Positions 8,536 to 17,686 of a stretch of DNA of 64,000 nt are shown piece after piece. The stretch is from positions 1 to 64,000 of the forward strand of contig NZ_FQWZ01000004.1 of assembly GCF_900129825.1 (NCBI RefSeq). The letters run 5' to 3'. This DNA is from Hydrocarboniphaga daqingensis (GTDB lineage Bacteria > Pseudomonadota > Gammaproteobacteria > Nevskiales > Nevskiaceae). The translations under genes and the position numbers were made by a program. Position 1 is the stretch's first letter. Every line of letters starts with the position of its first letter. The notes beneath the pieces were generated by a model, which was not told the origin of the DNA, made no database searches, and saw only the letters and a program-made list of their open reading frames with translations.

Positions 8536-10476
8536 TCAGGGCGTGTTGAGCCGGCTGCCGGCGTAGCGCCCCGGCACCAAAATCGGCAACTGCACGTCGC
8601 TGACGCTGGCGCTGTACGGGTTCAGATACAGCAGGCCGAGCACTGGCTCCAGCGCCGAGGTGATCGGCGGCACCGGCGCGCCGGTGGCAAAGCGGATGAT
8701 GCCGGTCAGACCGGCCACGCCCTGAGCGCTGGCAATCGCGCCGTACTGCACGTTCTGCGGGTAGAACAGCAGGCCCACTTGGTCGCCATCACGCAGGCGC
8801 TCGCCAACGGCCGGCAGCAGGATGCGATCGTCCTGCGCGATGTTGCGGTTGTTGACGTGCTCGCCTTCGGTGAACGCGGTCACCTGGTCGTCGACCAGAA
8901 TCGTCTCGCCGTCGCGGACGATGCCGACGCCGACGAAGCCGTTGGTGCTCTGGTTGGGCAGCGCGGGCGCGCCGCGTTCGATGACGATCCGCGCCAGCGT
9001 CGGCACGCCGGCCAGCACCTGGTCGTTGCCGCTGATGGTGGCAACCGGCAGAAACACCGGCGCAATGGCCTGTGCCGACACGCTGACGGTGCCGCTGTCG
9101 AGCCGCGTAGGCACCGCCCCGGTGCCGCTCAGCGAGCCGACCGGGAAGTGGTCCATCTCCAGTCCCGCTGCCGCCACGTCGGGCGCGCCGCGACTGTCGG
9201 CGACCGAGATGCACAACCGTGGCAGGTTGCGGTAGGCGTCGCCGTCCACGCCCTTGAGATGGTGGTCGAACCAGCCCAGCACGGCGGTGATGCCCACCAC
9301 GCTGCCGCAGTCGGCCGTGCCCTCGGTCTGGTTGGCCAGCGGATTCATGTGGCCGCCTTCGGTCGACAGCAGGCGCACGTCGCCGCCGGCTTCACTGAAG
9401 TAGCGCTGGTTCCAGTAGCCCTCGGTCAGGTTGAACAACACGTCGCGATTGCCCTGCAGGAACAGCGCCGGCACCGCGCGCAGCCGCGCCCGCGGCTCGC
9501 CGAATCCCCAGCCCTGGCCGGCCTGCTGCTGCGCGCGGAAATAGCTCATGCCGCGGTCGAACAGCAGCAGCGCTTCTTCTTCGGTGACCGGACGCGGCCT
9601 TGCGTTTGGACGGGTGCCGGCGTTGAACAGGTCGGTGCGCGAGCGGATGTTGAAGGCCTGCGGGCTGGCGAAGCCGACCGCATTGACCAGCGTCTGCAGC
9701 ACCGGTGTGTTCGAGGTGTTGCCGAGCGTCGCTAGCACGCCGAGCAGGCCGGCGAAGCCGAGCTTGACCGAATCGCCCGGCAGCAGGCTGTACAACAGGC
9801 CGTGCCAGGTGCCGTTGGGGACGATGGTGTCGATGCGCGCATCGAGCGCCGCCAGCGGCATCTGGAATCCGCCGCCGTAGCTGTTGCCCAGCGTGCCGAC
9901 CTTGAGGTCACGCGCGATGCCGGTGCCGGTTTCGCGCTGGATGCCGAAGCGCTCAGCGTTGTCGTAGGCCCAGTCCAGCAGCGCGCGCGCATCCTGGGTT
10001 TCGCGGCCCGGGTCGATCAGCCGCGCGTTGGACGCATTGCTCTGGCCGTGGCCGCGCTCGTCGAAGCTCAGCACCACGTAGCCGTGATACGGCAGCGCTT
10101 GGGTCAGCGCGTCGATCGCGCCGAAGTGCGGCAGCGTCGTCGGCAGGTCGCCGTTGGCCGCCAGCTCGCGGACGCGGGTGCCGCCGTAGCCGTGGCTGTG
10201 CAGGATCAGCGGGAAGCGGTCGCCGGGGCAGCGCGCCGGCGTCAGCACCGTGTAGAAGATTTCGGTGCTTGGCGTCGGGTTGGTCGTCGCGTCGATGTCC
10301 GACGGCGTGTCGATCACCAGCGAGCCTTGGGTCGCGCTCGGCGCGCTGGGATTGCTGCAGCTGGGTGTCGGGTTGGCGCCGCTGCCGCCGCCAGCGATGT
10401 CAGGCACGCCATCGGCGGAACACGCGGCCAACAGCACGCATGCCAGCGCCGTCGCACTGGCCAGGATCTTCTGCAT
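8536..10476 (-). CDS. CocE/NonD-type (peptidase S15) hydrolase, lipoprotein
   Basis: 646 residues. A signal sequence with lipobox LLAAC predicts a lipid-anchored periplasmic or outer-membrane enzyme. The alpha/beta hydrolase core shows HSHGYGG (oxyanion region), LSFDERGHGQS and the nucleophile elbow GNSYGGG. A later STEGGHMNP supplies the likely His, and the Asp lies in FLQGNRDVLFN. A C-terminal beta-rich region resembles the jelly-roll of X-Pro dipeptidyl-peptidase/CocE proteins. The substrate is unknown; esters or N-terminal X-Pro peptides are possible. A strong ribosome site (GAGGAG, 7 bases before ATG) supports the start. Confidence 0.8.
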   Translation of the reverse strand: MQKILASATALACVLLAACSADGVPDIAGGGSGANPTPSCSNPSAPSATQGSLVIDTPSDIDATTNPTPSTEIFYTVLTPARCPGDRFPLILHSHGYGGTRVRELAANGDLPTTLPHFGAIDALTQALPYHGYVVLSFDERGHGQSNASNARLIDPGRETQDARALLDWAYDNAERFGIQRETGTGIARDLKVGTLGNSYGGGFQMPLAALDARIDTIVPNGTWHGLLYSLLPGDSVKLGFAGLLGVLATLGNTSNTPVLQTLVNAVGFASPQAFNIRSRTDLFNAGTRPNARPRPVTEEEALLLFDRGMSYFRAQQQAGQGWGFGEPRARLRAVPALFLQGNRDVLFNLTEGYWNQRYFSEAGGDVRLLSTEGGHMNPLANQTEGTADCGSVVGITAVLGWFDHHLKGVDGDAYRNLPRLCISVADSRGAPDVAAAGLEMDHFPVGSLSGTGAVPTRLDSGTVSVSAQAIAPVFLPVATISGNDQVLAGVPTLARIVIERGAPALPNQSTNGFVGVGIVRDGETILVDDQVTAFTEGEHVNNRNIAQDDRILLPAVGERLRDGDQVGLLFYPQNVQYGAIASAQGVAGLTGIIRFATGAPVPPITSALEPVLGLLYLNPYSASVSDVQLPILVPGRYAGSRLNTP

Positions 10477-10620
10477 CGCCCACTCCTCGTCGTTGTTATG
10501 TCGGCGCTCGGCTACGGCGCCTTATGGCGCGGCAGTATGCGGCCGTTTATGACAGGACGGTCGTAGTAAAACCGTGCAGTACGTAGCGCGGTGCCGCAGC
10601 CTGGGCGGATCGGCTGGCGC

Positions 10621-11762
10621 TCAGCGAGCGGACCCGCGTAGCAGCGGTAGTGGCACGGCCTGGTCCCGCATCGTCGCCCAAGGGTCGCGGCGGCGGCGCA
10701 GCCACTGTTGTGCGTTGTCGACGCGGAACTCCTGCGGGTCGAGCCCGCGCAGCTGTTTCCAGTCCATCGGCAGCGCAACCGGCGCGCCGGGCCTTGCGCG
10801 CGGCGAATACGGCAGCACCGCCGTGGCGCCTCGGCCGTTGCGCAGATAGTCGATGAAGATTCGCCCGCGCCGCTGTGCCTTGCTCATCGTGGCGACGTAG
10901 CGCTGCGGCTGCTGATCGGCCAGCGTCTGCGCGACGTGCTGGCTGAATGCTTTGCCAGCGCATCGCGGACCGCTGGGACGTGCGTCGTCCAGTCCAAGCC
11001 ATTGCGCGAGTGCAGTTGCGCGCGACCGCCGTCGATCATCGCCAGCACGCGGTAGCGATCGAACTTGATTTCGTAGCGATAGTGTCCGGCTCGCGGCAGG
11101 CCGTCGACCCATTGCGCCAGCTGCGGCTCGATCGAATCCAGCGACGGCATCGGCGCGTCATCGGTCTTGTCGCATGCGGCGTCGCCGGCGCCGTTGCCGA
11201 TCTGCTGCACGGTTTTGCCGCTGATCACGCTGCGCGGCAGCCGCTGCGTGGGTTCGGCGTCGGCACCGCTGCGCGCGTGCTCGTCGTCGCGCTTGACCAG
11301 CAGCCATTGGCTTTTGGGGCCGCGCTCGGGCGCCTTGCTGCGACCGCGCACGCGCAGCAGCTGAAACCGTCCCTGCAGCTTTTCGCCGTCGATGACGAAA
11401 CTCAGATGGCCCTTGTCGAGCCCGTGATGCGGGTCGCCTTCGGGCTGCCACGTGCCGCGATCCCAGACGATCACCGGCCCGCCGCCGTATTCGCCGTGCG
11501 GAATCTCGCCTTCGAAATGCCGGTAGTCCAGCGGATGGTCTTCGGTCTGCACCGCCAAGCGCTGTTCGTGCACCGACAGGCTCGGGCCTTTCGGAACCGC
11601 CCAACTCAGCAATACGCCGTCGAGTTCGAGCCGGAAGTCGAAGTGCATCCGCGTGGCGTCGTGTTGCTGGATCACATATGCAAAGCCGGCTTTGCCGCGA
11701 CGCGTCTTGCCCGGCGGTTCGAGCGTGATGTCGAAGTCGCGCTTGGCGTTGTAGGCCTTCAA
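10621..11762 (-). pseudogene. ligD: Internally deleted, frameshifted NHEJ DNA ligase D
   Basis: The 5' part (11762 down to about 10960) encodes an intact 3'-phosphoesterase domain: QQHDATRMHFDFRLELDG, SWAVPKGPSL, EDHPLDYRHFEGEIPHGEYG. It then gives the first stretch of the ATP-dependent ligase domain, with nucleophile Lys233 in EIKFDRYR (normally EIKFDGYR) and then LHSRNGLDWT. At about 10946-10962 the match jumps, one frame off, to the end of the polymerase/primase domain (AFSQHVAQTLADQQPQRY, RRGRIFIDYLRNGRGAT, ARPGAPVALP) ending at 10621. Most of the ligase and polymerase domains are missing. The original order was PE-LIG-POL. A 292-residue PE-only product (10884-11762) could still be made. 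No ku gene is in the window. Confidence 0.85.
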
Positions 11763-12025
11763 GGCGGCGCTTGGTGTGGGCTGACGCGGTCGGCGAGGGC
11801 GATCCGGCGCAGCGGCGCGTTAGCGGGATCGGACGGTTGGGGCCCGTTTGCCGGTGGCCATCGGCGCACTCCTTTGGTCGCGGTGAGCGACGGTCGAGCG
11901 CCAGCCGTGAATGGCCCCTGAACTTGCCGCCGATGACGACGCTCCATGCCGGCGCCGCTGCGCCGCGCAGCACCGCGCATGCGACACTGCGCGCCGCTGT
12001 TTTCGTCTCCGTTGCTGGAAACCCG

Positions 12026-13219
12026 ATGCCTTCCCTGTCGCATGCACGCTGGCCTTTGCTAGCGCTGGCCGTGGCCGCTTTTGCCATCGGCACCACCGAA
12101 TTCGTGATCATGGGTCTGCTGCCGCAGATCGCAGCCGATCTGTCGGTCAGCATTCCGCGTGCCGGCTTGCTGGTGACGGGTTATGCGATGGGCGTTGTCG
12201 TCGGCGGACCCTTGCTGGTGCTGCTATTGGTGCGGATGCCGCACCAGCGGGCGCTGCTGTGGCTGATGGCGCTGTTCACGCTCGGCAATCTCGCCTGCGC
12301 ATTGGCGCCGGGCTATGCGGCGCTGATGGTGGCGCGTTTCATTGCAGCGTTTGCACACGGCTCGTTCTTCGGCGTGGCCTCGGTCGTGGCGATGCGGATC
12401 GTGCCGCCGCAGCGCCGCGCGCAAGCCTTGGGATTGATGTTCGCGGGCCTGACGATCGCCAATATCGTCGGCGTGCCGGGCGGCGCGCTGATTGGCGAGG
12501 CGCTGGGCTGGCGCGCGACGTTCTGGTGCGTCGTCGTGCTGGGGCTGATCGCGCTGGCCGGCATCGTGCGCTACGTGCCGCGTCTGCCGGCCGATTCGGC
12601 GGTATCGATCCGCCGCGAGTTGGCCGTGGTGATGCAGCCCGGCGTGCTGATCGCGCTGGCGATGACGGTGTTCGGATTCGGCGGCGTGTTCACCGTGTTT
12701 ACGTTCGTCGTGCCGATGCTGCGCGAGGTGGCGGGCCTGGCGCCGGACCGCATCGCACCGGTGCTGGTGTTGTTCGGTGTCGGTGCGACGATCGGTACGA
12801 TCAGCGGCGGCCGTCTGGCCGACCGCGGCGTAATCCGCGCGCTGCTGCTGGTGCTGACGTGCCTGATTGCGTTCTACAGCCTGCTGCCGTGGCTGCTGCC
12901 CCACGCGATGCTGGCCGTGGCCGGCGTGTTCGTGCTGGGCGTGCTCGGCTTTGCTGCGGGGCCGGGCTTGCAGGCGCGCTGCATGCAGCAGGCCGAAGCA
13001 GCGCCGCTGCTGACATCGGCCGTCAATCAGAGCGCGTTCAACCTCGGCAACGCGGGTGGCGCCTATGTCGGCGCGGTGATGCTGGAAGCCGGGCAGCCCT
13101 ACGTGATGCTGCCGTGGGCAGCCGCGCTGATCAGCATCGTCGGTCTGGGCTTGACGCTGATCAGCCGGTACCTCGAACTCAGGCCAGCCTCGCGATCCAG
13201 CCGAACAGCAGCAGGTTGA
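12026..13219 (+). CDS. MFS transporter, DHA1 family (AraJ/NepI-like exporter)
   Basis: A 397-residue inner-membrane transporter with about 12 hydrophobic segments. The first helix, FAIGTTEFVIMGLLPQIAAD, is the hallmark of the DHA1 drug/sugar/purine exporter group. RMPHQRALLW in loop 2-3 takes the position of the MFS signature A. The substrate cannot be predicted. The ATG at 12026 is chosen because it directly precedes the first helix and has a GGAA site upstream; an upstream in-frame extension has no transporter character. Its 3' end overlaps the convergent YIP1-like gene by 41 bases. Confidence 0.87.
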   Translation: MPSLSHARWPLLALAVAAFAIGTTEFVIMGLLPQIAADLSVSIPRAGLLVTGYAMGVVVGGPLLVLLLVRMPHQRALLWLMALFTLGNLACALAPGYAALMVARFIAAFAHGSFFGVASVVAMRIVPPQRRAQALGLMFAGLTIANIVGVPGGALIGEALGWRATFWCVVVLGLIALAGIVRYVPRLPADSAVSIRRELAVVMQPGVLIALAMTVFGFGGVFTVFTFVVPMLREVAGLAPDRIAPVLVLFGVGATIGTISGGRLADRGVIRALLLVLTCLIAFYSLLPWLLPHAMLAVAGVFVLGVLGFAAGPGLQARCMQQAEAAPLLTSAVNQSAFNLGNAGGAYVGAVMLEAGQPYVMLPWAAALISIVGLGLTLISRYLELRPASRSSRTAAG

Positions 13220-13691
13220 CCAGCCAGCCGATCATGACGACGACGACCGCGCGCCAGGTCTGCCGGTAGTCGAGCGCCTGGCGCACGGCGACGACCATCG
13301 CCACCAGCATCCAGATGTTGGCGATCAGCATCACGGCGCCGCCGATTACCGGCAAGAAGCCGAACACGCGCAACACGCCAGGGCTCTGTGCAAAGCCGGT
13401 CGTGCGGGCCACCTCACCCCAGTCGGCGCGGGTCTGCGGCTCGGCCAGCAGCTTGTTGCCGATCAGCCAGATCAGTGCGGCCCACAGTGCCCAGCCGATG
13501 ACGGCGGCCAGCACACCGGTCAGCACCAAGCCCAATCCGCCGTAGAACAGCCCGCCGACGCCGACCGCGATCGCCGACAGCGCGACCACGGCCAGTGCTT
13601 GGCCAGTTGCGCTGCGGTCGGCTTCGATCGCCTCGATCGTCGGGACATCGAGCCGGGCGGCGCCGAGCATGCGTTGAATGAACAGGGACAT
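13179..13691 (-). CDS. YIP1-family membrane protein
   Basis: 170 residues with about five hydrophobic segments. It opens with MSLFIQRMLGAARLDVPTIE, a short amphipathic head typical of Yip1-domain bacterial proteins, and continues as a small integral membrane bundle (IAVGVGGLFYGGLGLVLTGV and later segments). The function of bacterial members is unknown. The start at 13691 has an excellent AGGAGG site, which rules out the longer reading. It converges on and overlaps the MFS gene end. Confidence 0.7.
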   Translation of the reverse strand: MSLFIQRMLGAARLDVPTIEAIEADRSATGQALAVVALSAIAVGVGGLFYGGLGLVLTGVLAAVIGWALWAALIWLIGNKLLAEPQTRADWGEVARTTGFAQSPGVLRVFGFLPVIGGAVMLIANIWMLVAMVVAVRQALDYRQTWRAVVVVMIGWLVNLLLFGWIARLA

Positions 13692-13824
13692 TTGTCCTCC
13701 TGCATTGACCAAAGGGAAGGTCGGCAGCATCGCAGACGAGGATGGACGCAACCTGTACGAGCCTGCGATGCATCGCAGGCTTATCGCGGGTGCTCGAACC
13801 GCCAGAACGATCGACGCGGCGGTG

Positions 13825-14685
13825 CTAGCGCCGCTGTCGTCGCGTCAGCAGCTGCGAGAAGCGCGCGGCGAACGTATGCGCGTCGCCGGGCCAGCGCGCC
13901 GATACGTAGGCGCCGTCAATGACGACGAATGCCGGACGCGCGTCGACGTCGCTGTCGCGAAAGCAACCACTGCGCTTGCGGAAGTCTCCGGGCGGCGCGT
14001 CGATGAAATCAGCCGGCGAGGCCAGTGCGCGCGTCACTTCGGCTTGCACGCTGCGATAGCCGGCCGGCTCGCCGCGCTGCTCGCGATAGGTGCGGTAGTA
14101 GCCGGCGTCCCAGACGCGGCCGAGCAGGCGCATCAGCCACCAGGCGCTGCGTTCCAGCGACCAGGTCAGCGCGGTCGTGCGTCGGCCATACAGCACCGAG
14201 CGGCCGTCGGCACGCTGCGCCCGCGCGGCGAGCACGACGCCGTGGCAGATCGCGCCCACCGGCTTGCCGCTGTCGAAGAACGCAGCGACGAAGGCGTGCA
14301 GGCGCGGGTCTTCCAGGTAGGCGCGCATGCCGCGTGACCAGTGGCCGCCAGGCAGCAACAAGCCGTCGTGATCGGCCACTTGCAGGGCCTCGTAGTGCAG
14401 CGGCGCGTTGAACGCCGGATCGTCTTGCAGCGCTTGGTAGGCCGCGCGCGCAGCGGCATTGGCGCGCAGCAGCAGGCCCAGCAACGGCAGGCGCCGCAGC
14501 AGCGGCACGAAGCCCCACAAGTCGAGGCCGACACCGCTGAGCATCAGCGGATCGGCTGCGGCAATCTGGCCGTCGGGCGTGGCGAACTGCACCTGATGAC
14601 CGTCGCGCTGCAAACGCCGCCAGCTGATCGCCACTTCGGTCGGATCGAAATCGCGCGCCGGCAGCGGCACGATGACGCGGCTCAT
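13825..14685 (-). CDS. DJ-1/PfpI family protein
   Basis: A 286-residue class-I glutamine-amidotransferase-like protein. The nucleophile elbow is AICHGV, with the Cys in the expected sharp turn. DGLLLPGGHWSRGMRAYLED precedes it, as in the DJ-1/PfpI family. FATPDGQ near the N-terminus fits the first beta-alpha unit. Family members are deglycase-like, chaperone or hydrolase proteins; which one applies here cannot be told. It is longer than the 180-220 residue norm because of an insertion around residues 50-95 that includes a short hydrophobic stretch (VPLLRRLPLLGLLLRANAAA). It is probably cytoplasmic. Confidence 0.8.
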   Translation of the reverse strand: MSRVIVPLPARDFDPTEVAISWRRLQRDGHQVQFATPDGQIAAADPLMLSGVGLDLWGFVPLLRRLPLLGLLLRANAAARAAYQALQDDPAFNAPLHYEALQVADHDGLLLPGGHWSRGMRAYLEDPRLHAFVAAFFDSGKPVGAICHGVVLAARAQRADGRSVLYGRRTTALTWSLERSAWWLMRLLGRVWDAGYYRTYREQRGEPAGYRSVQAEVTRALASPADFIDAPPGDFRKRSGCFRDSDVDARPAFVVIDGAYVSARWPGDAHTFAARFSQLLTRRQRR

Positions 14686-14754
14686 CGCCGCGCGCTCGCG
14701 CTGGCGCGTTTCATTGCAGCGACTTGGATCGCCAGCATCGACGCGCCGCGCCGG

Positions 14755-14976
14755 TCACGACGCGGCATCGTCGCTGCCGCCCTGAGGCTCGGCCGCGTCG
14801 CCGGGATCCCGACGCAGTTGATCGAGCCGCCGCTGCGCTTCGGCGGCTTGCGCGGCTTCGAGCACTTTTTGTTCCTTGGTGCGGCCGAAGCGCACGCGGT
14901 TTTCGGCGGCCTGGGCTTCGGCTGCCTTGCGGTCGCGCTGTTTGCGCGCCTTGTTGAAGTTGATGACCTTGGCCAT
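14755..14976 (-). CDS. DUF4169 family protein
   Basis: 73 residues, highly charged and helical. The N-terminus MAKVINFNKARKQRDRKAAE followed by AENRVRFGRTKEQK matches the DUF4169 pattern (INxxxARKxxxR...NRxxFGRxK). It is of unknown function, small and cytoplasmic. It lies just downstream of the M20 peptidase / 86-residue gene pair on the same strand and may be co-transcribed with them. Confidence 0.75.
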   Translation of the reverse strand: MAKVINFNKARKQRDRKAAEAQAAENRVRFGRTKEQKVLEAAQAAEAQRRLDQLRRDPGDAAEPQGGSDDAAS

Positions 14977-15030
14977 GCGCTCAGTGTCGCGCAGCCGCTG
15001 TTGCCGTATCCAGTGTCGAGGCCGCCTTGC

Positions 15031-15291
15031 TCATCGGCCGGTCGCGCGGCACGGCGGACCGGGAATCAGCGGCAGGCCAAGTGCCGCGCGCAGCGCGACC
15101 TGCGCACGCTGTTTGCGCTCGGCGTCGGCGTCGAACGCCTGCAGCCAGTCGAACAGCGTGGCGAGGTCGAAACGCTGCTGGCGCGCCGCTTCACAAGCCG
15201 CGTTCAGTGCGCTGCGTTCTTCCAGCTCATCCAGATAGCGCGTCAGCGGCGCGGTGATCGCATCCGGCAGCGGACCGGCGTCGGCGCTCAT
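15031..15291 (-). CDS. Small hypothetical helical protein
   Basis: 86 residues. It looks like a compact all-helical protein (PLTRYLDELEERSALNAACE, FDLATLFDWLQAFDAD) with a Pro-rich C-terminus. No family is recognised. Its ATG overlaps the stop of the M20 peptidase gene by four bases (ATGA), so it is translationally coupled and probably a companion of that operon. Confidence 0.6.
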   Translation of the reverse strand: MSADAGPLPDAITAPLTRYLDELEERSALNAACEAARQQRFDLATLFDWLQAFDADAERKQRAQVALRAALGLPLIPGPPCRATGR

Positions 15292-16730
15292 CGCGCGCTG
15301 CCGTAGCGCTTGACGACGTCGTACAAGAAGCGCCGTCCGTCCATCAGCGAGCGCACGCGGATGCGCTCGTCCAAGCCGTGGGCGCGGCTGCCTTCGGCGT
15401 CATGAAACAGGCCCGACAGGCCATAGGTCGGGATGCCGGCCGCATTCAGAAACCGGCCGTCGGTGGCGCCGGTCGTCATCGTCGGCACCACGGGCACGCC
15501 GGGCCAGATGCGCGCCGCAACCTCACGCACCGGCACCAGAATCGCCGGCGTCAGCGGCGGTGCGGCTGCGGTGACCGGGTCTTCGCTGCGACGGATCGCG
15601 ATGCCGTCGTCGGCGACGATGCGCTGCAAGTCCTGCTGCACTTGATCGACCGACACGCCCGGCAAGATCCGGCAATTGACGTTGGCCGTGGCGCGCTGCG
15701 GCAGCGCATTGGGTGCATGGCCGGCGGCCAGCTGCGTCGCCACGCAAGTGGTGCGCAGCATGCTGTTCCAGCCGGGGTTGATAGCCCACAGCCGTGCCGC
15801 GGCTGCATCGTCCGGCGGTGTGTTGAGCACGGCGAGCATGTCGGCTGCGGTCGTGCCGCCGACCAGCGCGGCTTGAGCCTGGAAGTAACCGCGCGTCGCG
15901 TCGTTCAGCGCGATCGGGAACGTGTACGCGGCCAGCCGCTGCAGCGCGGCGGCAAGCCGGTAGATCGCGTTGTCCGCCACCGGCCGCGAGCTATGGCCGC
16001 CGTTGTTGGTGATCTCCAGCGTGAAGTCGGCGTAGACCTTCTCGCCAGCCTGGATCTGCAACGACACCGGCCTGCCGCCGGCGTCGAGTTCGCCGCCAGC
16101 GCCTTCGTTCAACGCAAACGCAGCCTTGAGCGCATCGGGCTGGTGCGCAAGCAGCCAGCTGACGCTGTTGAACTGCTCCGATGTTTCTTCGCCGCAGGTC
16201 AGCGCCAGCTTGATGTCGCGGCGCGGGCGATAGCCTTCGCGGCGATAGCGGATCATCGCGTCGGTAAAGATCGCCGCCATCGCCTTGTCGTCGCTGGCGC
16301 CGCGCGCATAGAACCAGCCGTCTTCTTCCACCAGCTTGAACGGATCGCGCTGCCAGTCGGCGCGACGCGCTTCGACGACGTCGACATGCGCCAGCAATAG
16401 CAGCGGCGCCAATGTGCTACCCGCGCTGCCGTGCAGCGTGGCGATCAGCGCGTGTTCGCGCGGCCGTTCGGCCGGGCCGAGTATCTGCAGGTCGGCCTGC
16501 GGATAGCCGGCCGCGGCCAGCCGCGCCGCCATTGCCCGCGACGCGGCCGTGCAGTCGCCGGCCGACAGCGTGGTGTCGATCTCGACCAATTCGCGATACA
16601 GCGAACGGAACGCCGCCTCACTGTCGTCGCCGGCAAGGGCCGGTGCTGCTGCGCTGCTGCCGAGCAGCATCGTCAACACCGTGGTGCCGATTGCCTTGCG
16701 GCCTCGTTTGCCAAACCAGCTGCGTGTCAT
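15288..16730 (-). CDS. M20 family metallopeptidase, exported
   Basis: A 480-residue zinc-dependent exopeptidase/deacylase. The N-terminus is a Sec signal (KRGRKAIGTTVLTMLLGSSA then APALA), predicting periplasmic location. Catalytic motifs are in order: LLAHVDVVE (first zinc ligand His and Asp), GWFYARGASDDKAMA (bridging Asp), CGEETSEQF (general base and ligand Glu pair) and a dimerisation lid around FTLEITNNGGHSSRP. A final TTGATDGRFLN and SGLFHDAEGSRAHGLDERI supply the last His. It resembles carboxypeptidase PM20D1-like members that act on N-acyl amino acids, but the substrate is inferred only. Confidence 0.88.
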   Translation of the reverse strand: MTRSWFGKRGRKAIGTTVLTMLLGSSAAAPALAGDDSEAAFRSLYRELVEIDTTLSAGDCTAASRAMAARLAAAGYPQADLQILGPAERPREHALIATLHGSAGSTLAPLLLLAHVDVVEARRADWQRDPFKLVEEDGWFYARGASDDKAMAAIFTDAMIRYRREGYRPRRDIKLALTCGEETSEQFNSVSWLLAHQPDALKAAFALNEGAGGELDAGGRPVSLQIQAGEKVYADFTLEITNNGGHSSRPVADNAIYRLAAALQRLAAYTFPIALNDATRGYFQAQAALVGGTTAADMLAVLNTPPDDAAAARLWAINPGWNSMLRTTCVATQLAAGHAPNALPQRATANVNCRILPGVSVDQVQQDLQRIVADDGIAIRRSEDPVTAAAPPLTPAILVPVREVAARIWPGVPVVPTMTTGATDGRFLNAAGIPTYGLSGLFHDAEGSRAHGLDERIRVRSLMDGRRFLYDVVKRYGSAR

Positions 16731-16787
16731 CGTGCCGCTCCCGGGATCGAGCGCCGACGGTAGCGGTGCCGGCCGGCGCTCACAAGC

Positions 16788-17405
16788 TCAGGAGCCGCGG
16801 CGCAGCTGGCGATCCTGCCAGCGTGACAACAGCAGCAGGCTCAGCAGCGAGCCGATCAGTGCGCAGAACATGTCGGACTGCGTATCCCAGGGGTCGCCCT
16901 GCGTGCCGAGGAACTCGACCGCGCCCTGGCCAAACGCCAGCGCAGTGCCCCATTCGATCAGCTCATACACCGAGCTGACGAACATCACCGCGCAGACAAC
17001 GACGAAGTTCAGCATGCCGCGCGTGCGGATGTAGGCGCCGCGCAGCAGCACTTCGCGCGCGATCAGCGCTGGCACCAGCCCCTGGAACAGATGGCCGATG
17101 CGGTCGTACGGGTTGCGCTGCAGACCCAGCCATTGCTGCAGGTCGAAACCCAACGGCACGCGCGCATAGGTGTAGTGGCCGCCGATGATCAACACCAGCG
17201 CATGCAGCGCGATCGCGCCGTACAGCAGCGGCGTCAGCGGATGACGCTCGCGCGTCCACCACAGCAGCGGCAACGCGATCAGCACCGGCAGCACTTCGAG
17301 CAGCCAGGTCGCCGCGTCGTAGGGTTGTACGGCGCTGACGGCCAGCGCCAGCACGATCAAGCCGCAGCCGGCGATGAACCATGCCGGCTTCACGGGGCTG
17401 GACAT
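16788..17405 (-). CDS. DUF2238 (YjdF-like) integral membrane protein
   Basis: 205 residues with about six hydrophobic segments. It shows the DUF2238 signature blocks YARVPLG, YDRIGHLFQGLVPALIAREV and SSVYELIEWG. QGDPWDTQSDMFCALIGSLL is also highly typical. The function is unknown. The start at 17405 overlaps the 3' end of the upstream 98-residue gene by 16 bases. Together with the HD gene at 17686 they form a tightly packed leftward operon. Confidence 0.82.
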   Translation of the reverse strand: MSSPVKPAWFIAGCGLIVLALAVSAVQPYDAATWLLEVLPVLIALPLLWWTRERHPLTPLLYGAIALHALVLIIGGHYTYARVPLGFDLQQWLGLQRNPYDRIGHLFQGLVPALIAREVLLRGAYIRTRGMLNFVVVCAVMFVSSVYELIEWGTALAFGQGAVEFLGTQGDPWDTQSDMFCALIGSLLSLLLLSRWQDRQLRRGS

Positions 17406-17686
17406 TGCAGTGCCTGCCCGTCGATCAGCGCCGGACGGCCGTCAGCAGCGTCGACGCGCTTCATCACGTAATACGCGTTGGCGCCGTAGCCGGCGGCCTG
17501 CTTCATGGCATCGGCCAGCGCTGCATCGGCGCTGCTCGCGCTGCGAGTGGCGATGAACTTGACGAAGCGACAGTCGGCTTTGTGCTCGGCATCGACGACG
17601 TGCACCGACGCCGACGCCGCGGTGGCGCTGCCCAACAGCAGCGCGGCGAGCAGCAGCCGGTACTCGGTGGCTGCCTTGGCGTGCAT
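17390..17686 (-). CDS. Small exported protein, DUF4156-like
   Basis: 98 residues with a signal peptide (YRLLLAALLLGSATAASAS). The mature part has two Cys residues (ADCRFVKF and GQALQC at the end), which could form a disulfide. The stretch ADAMKQAAGYGANAYYV resembles the DUF4156 family (A..A...GAN.....). Periplasmic location is predicted; function is unknown. The ATG overlaps the HD gene stop by one base (TGATG), so translation is coupled. Confidence 0.6.
   Translation of the reverse strand: MHAKAATEYRLLLAALLLGSATAASASVHVVDAEHKADCRFVKFIATRSASSADAALADAMKQAAGYGANAYYVMKRVDAADGRPALIDGQALQCPAP

Noticed and set aside
11771-12025. N-terminal extension of the MFS transporter
   Set aside because: The extra 85 residues have no membrane or conserved character, and the ATG at 12026 has a ribosome site directly before the first helix.
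11763-12025. Possible small gene on the minus strand upstream of ligD
   Set aside because: Only short Arg-rich frames without a start signal or similarity.
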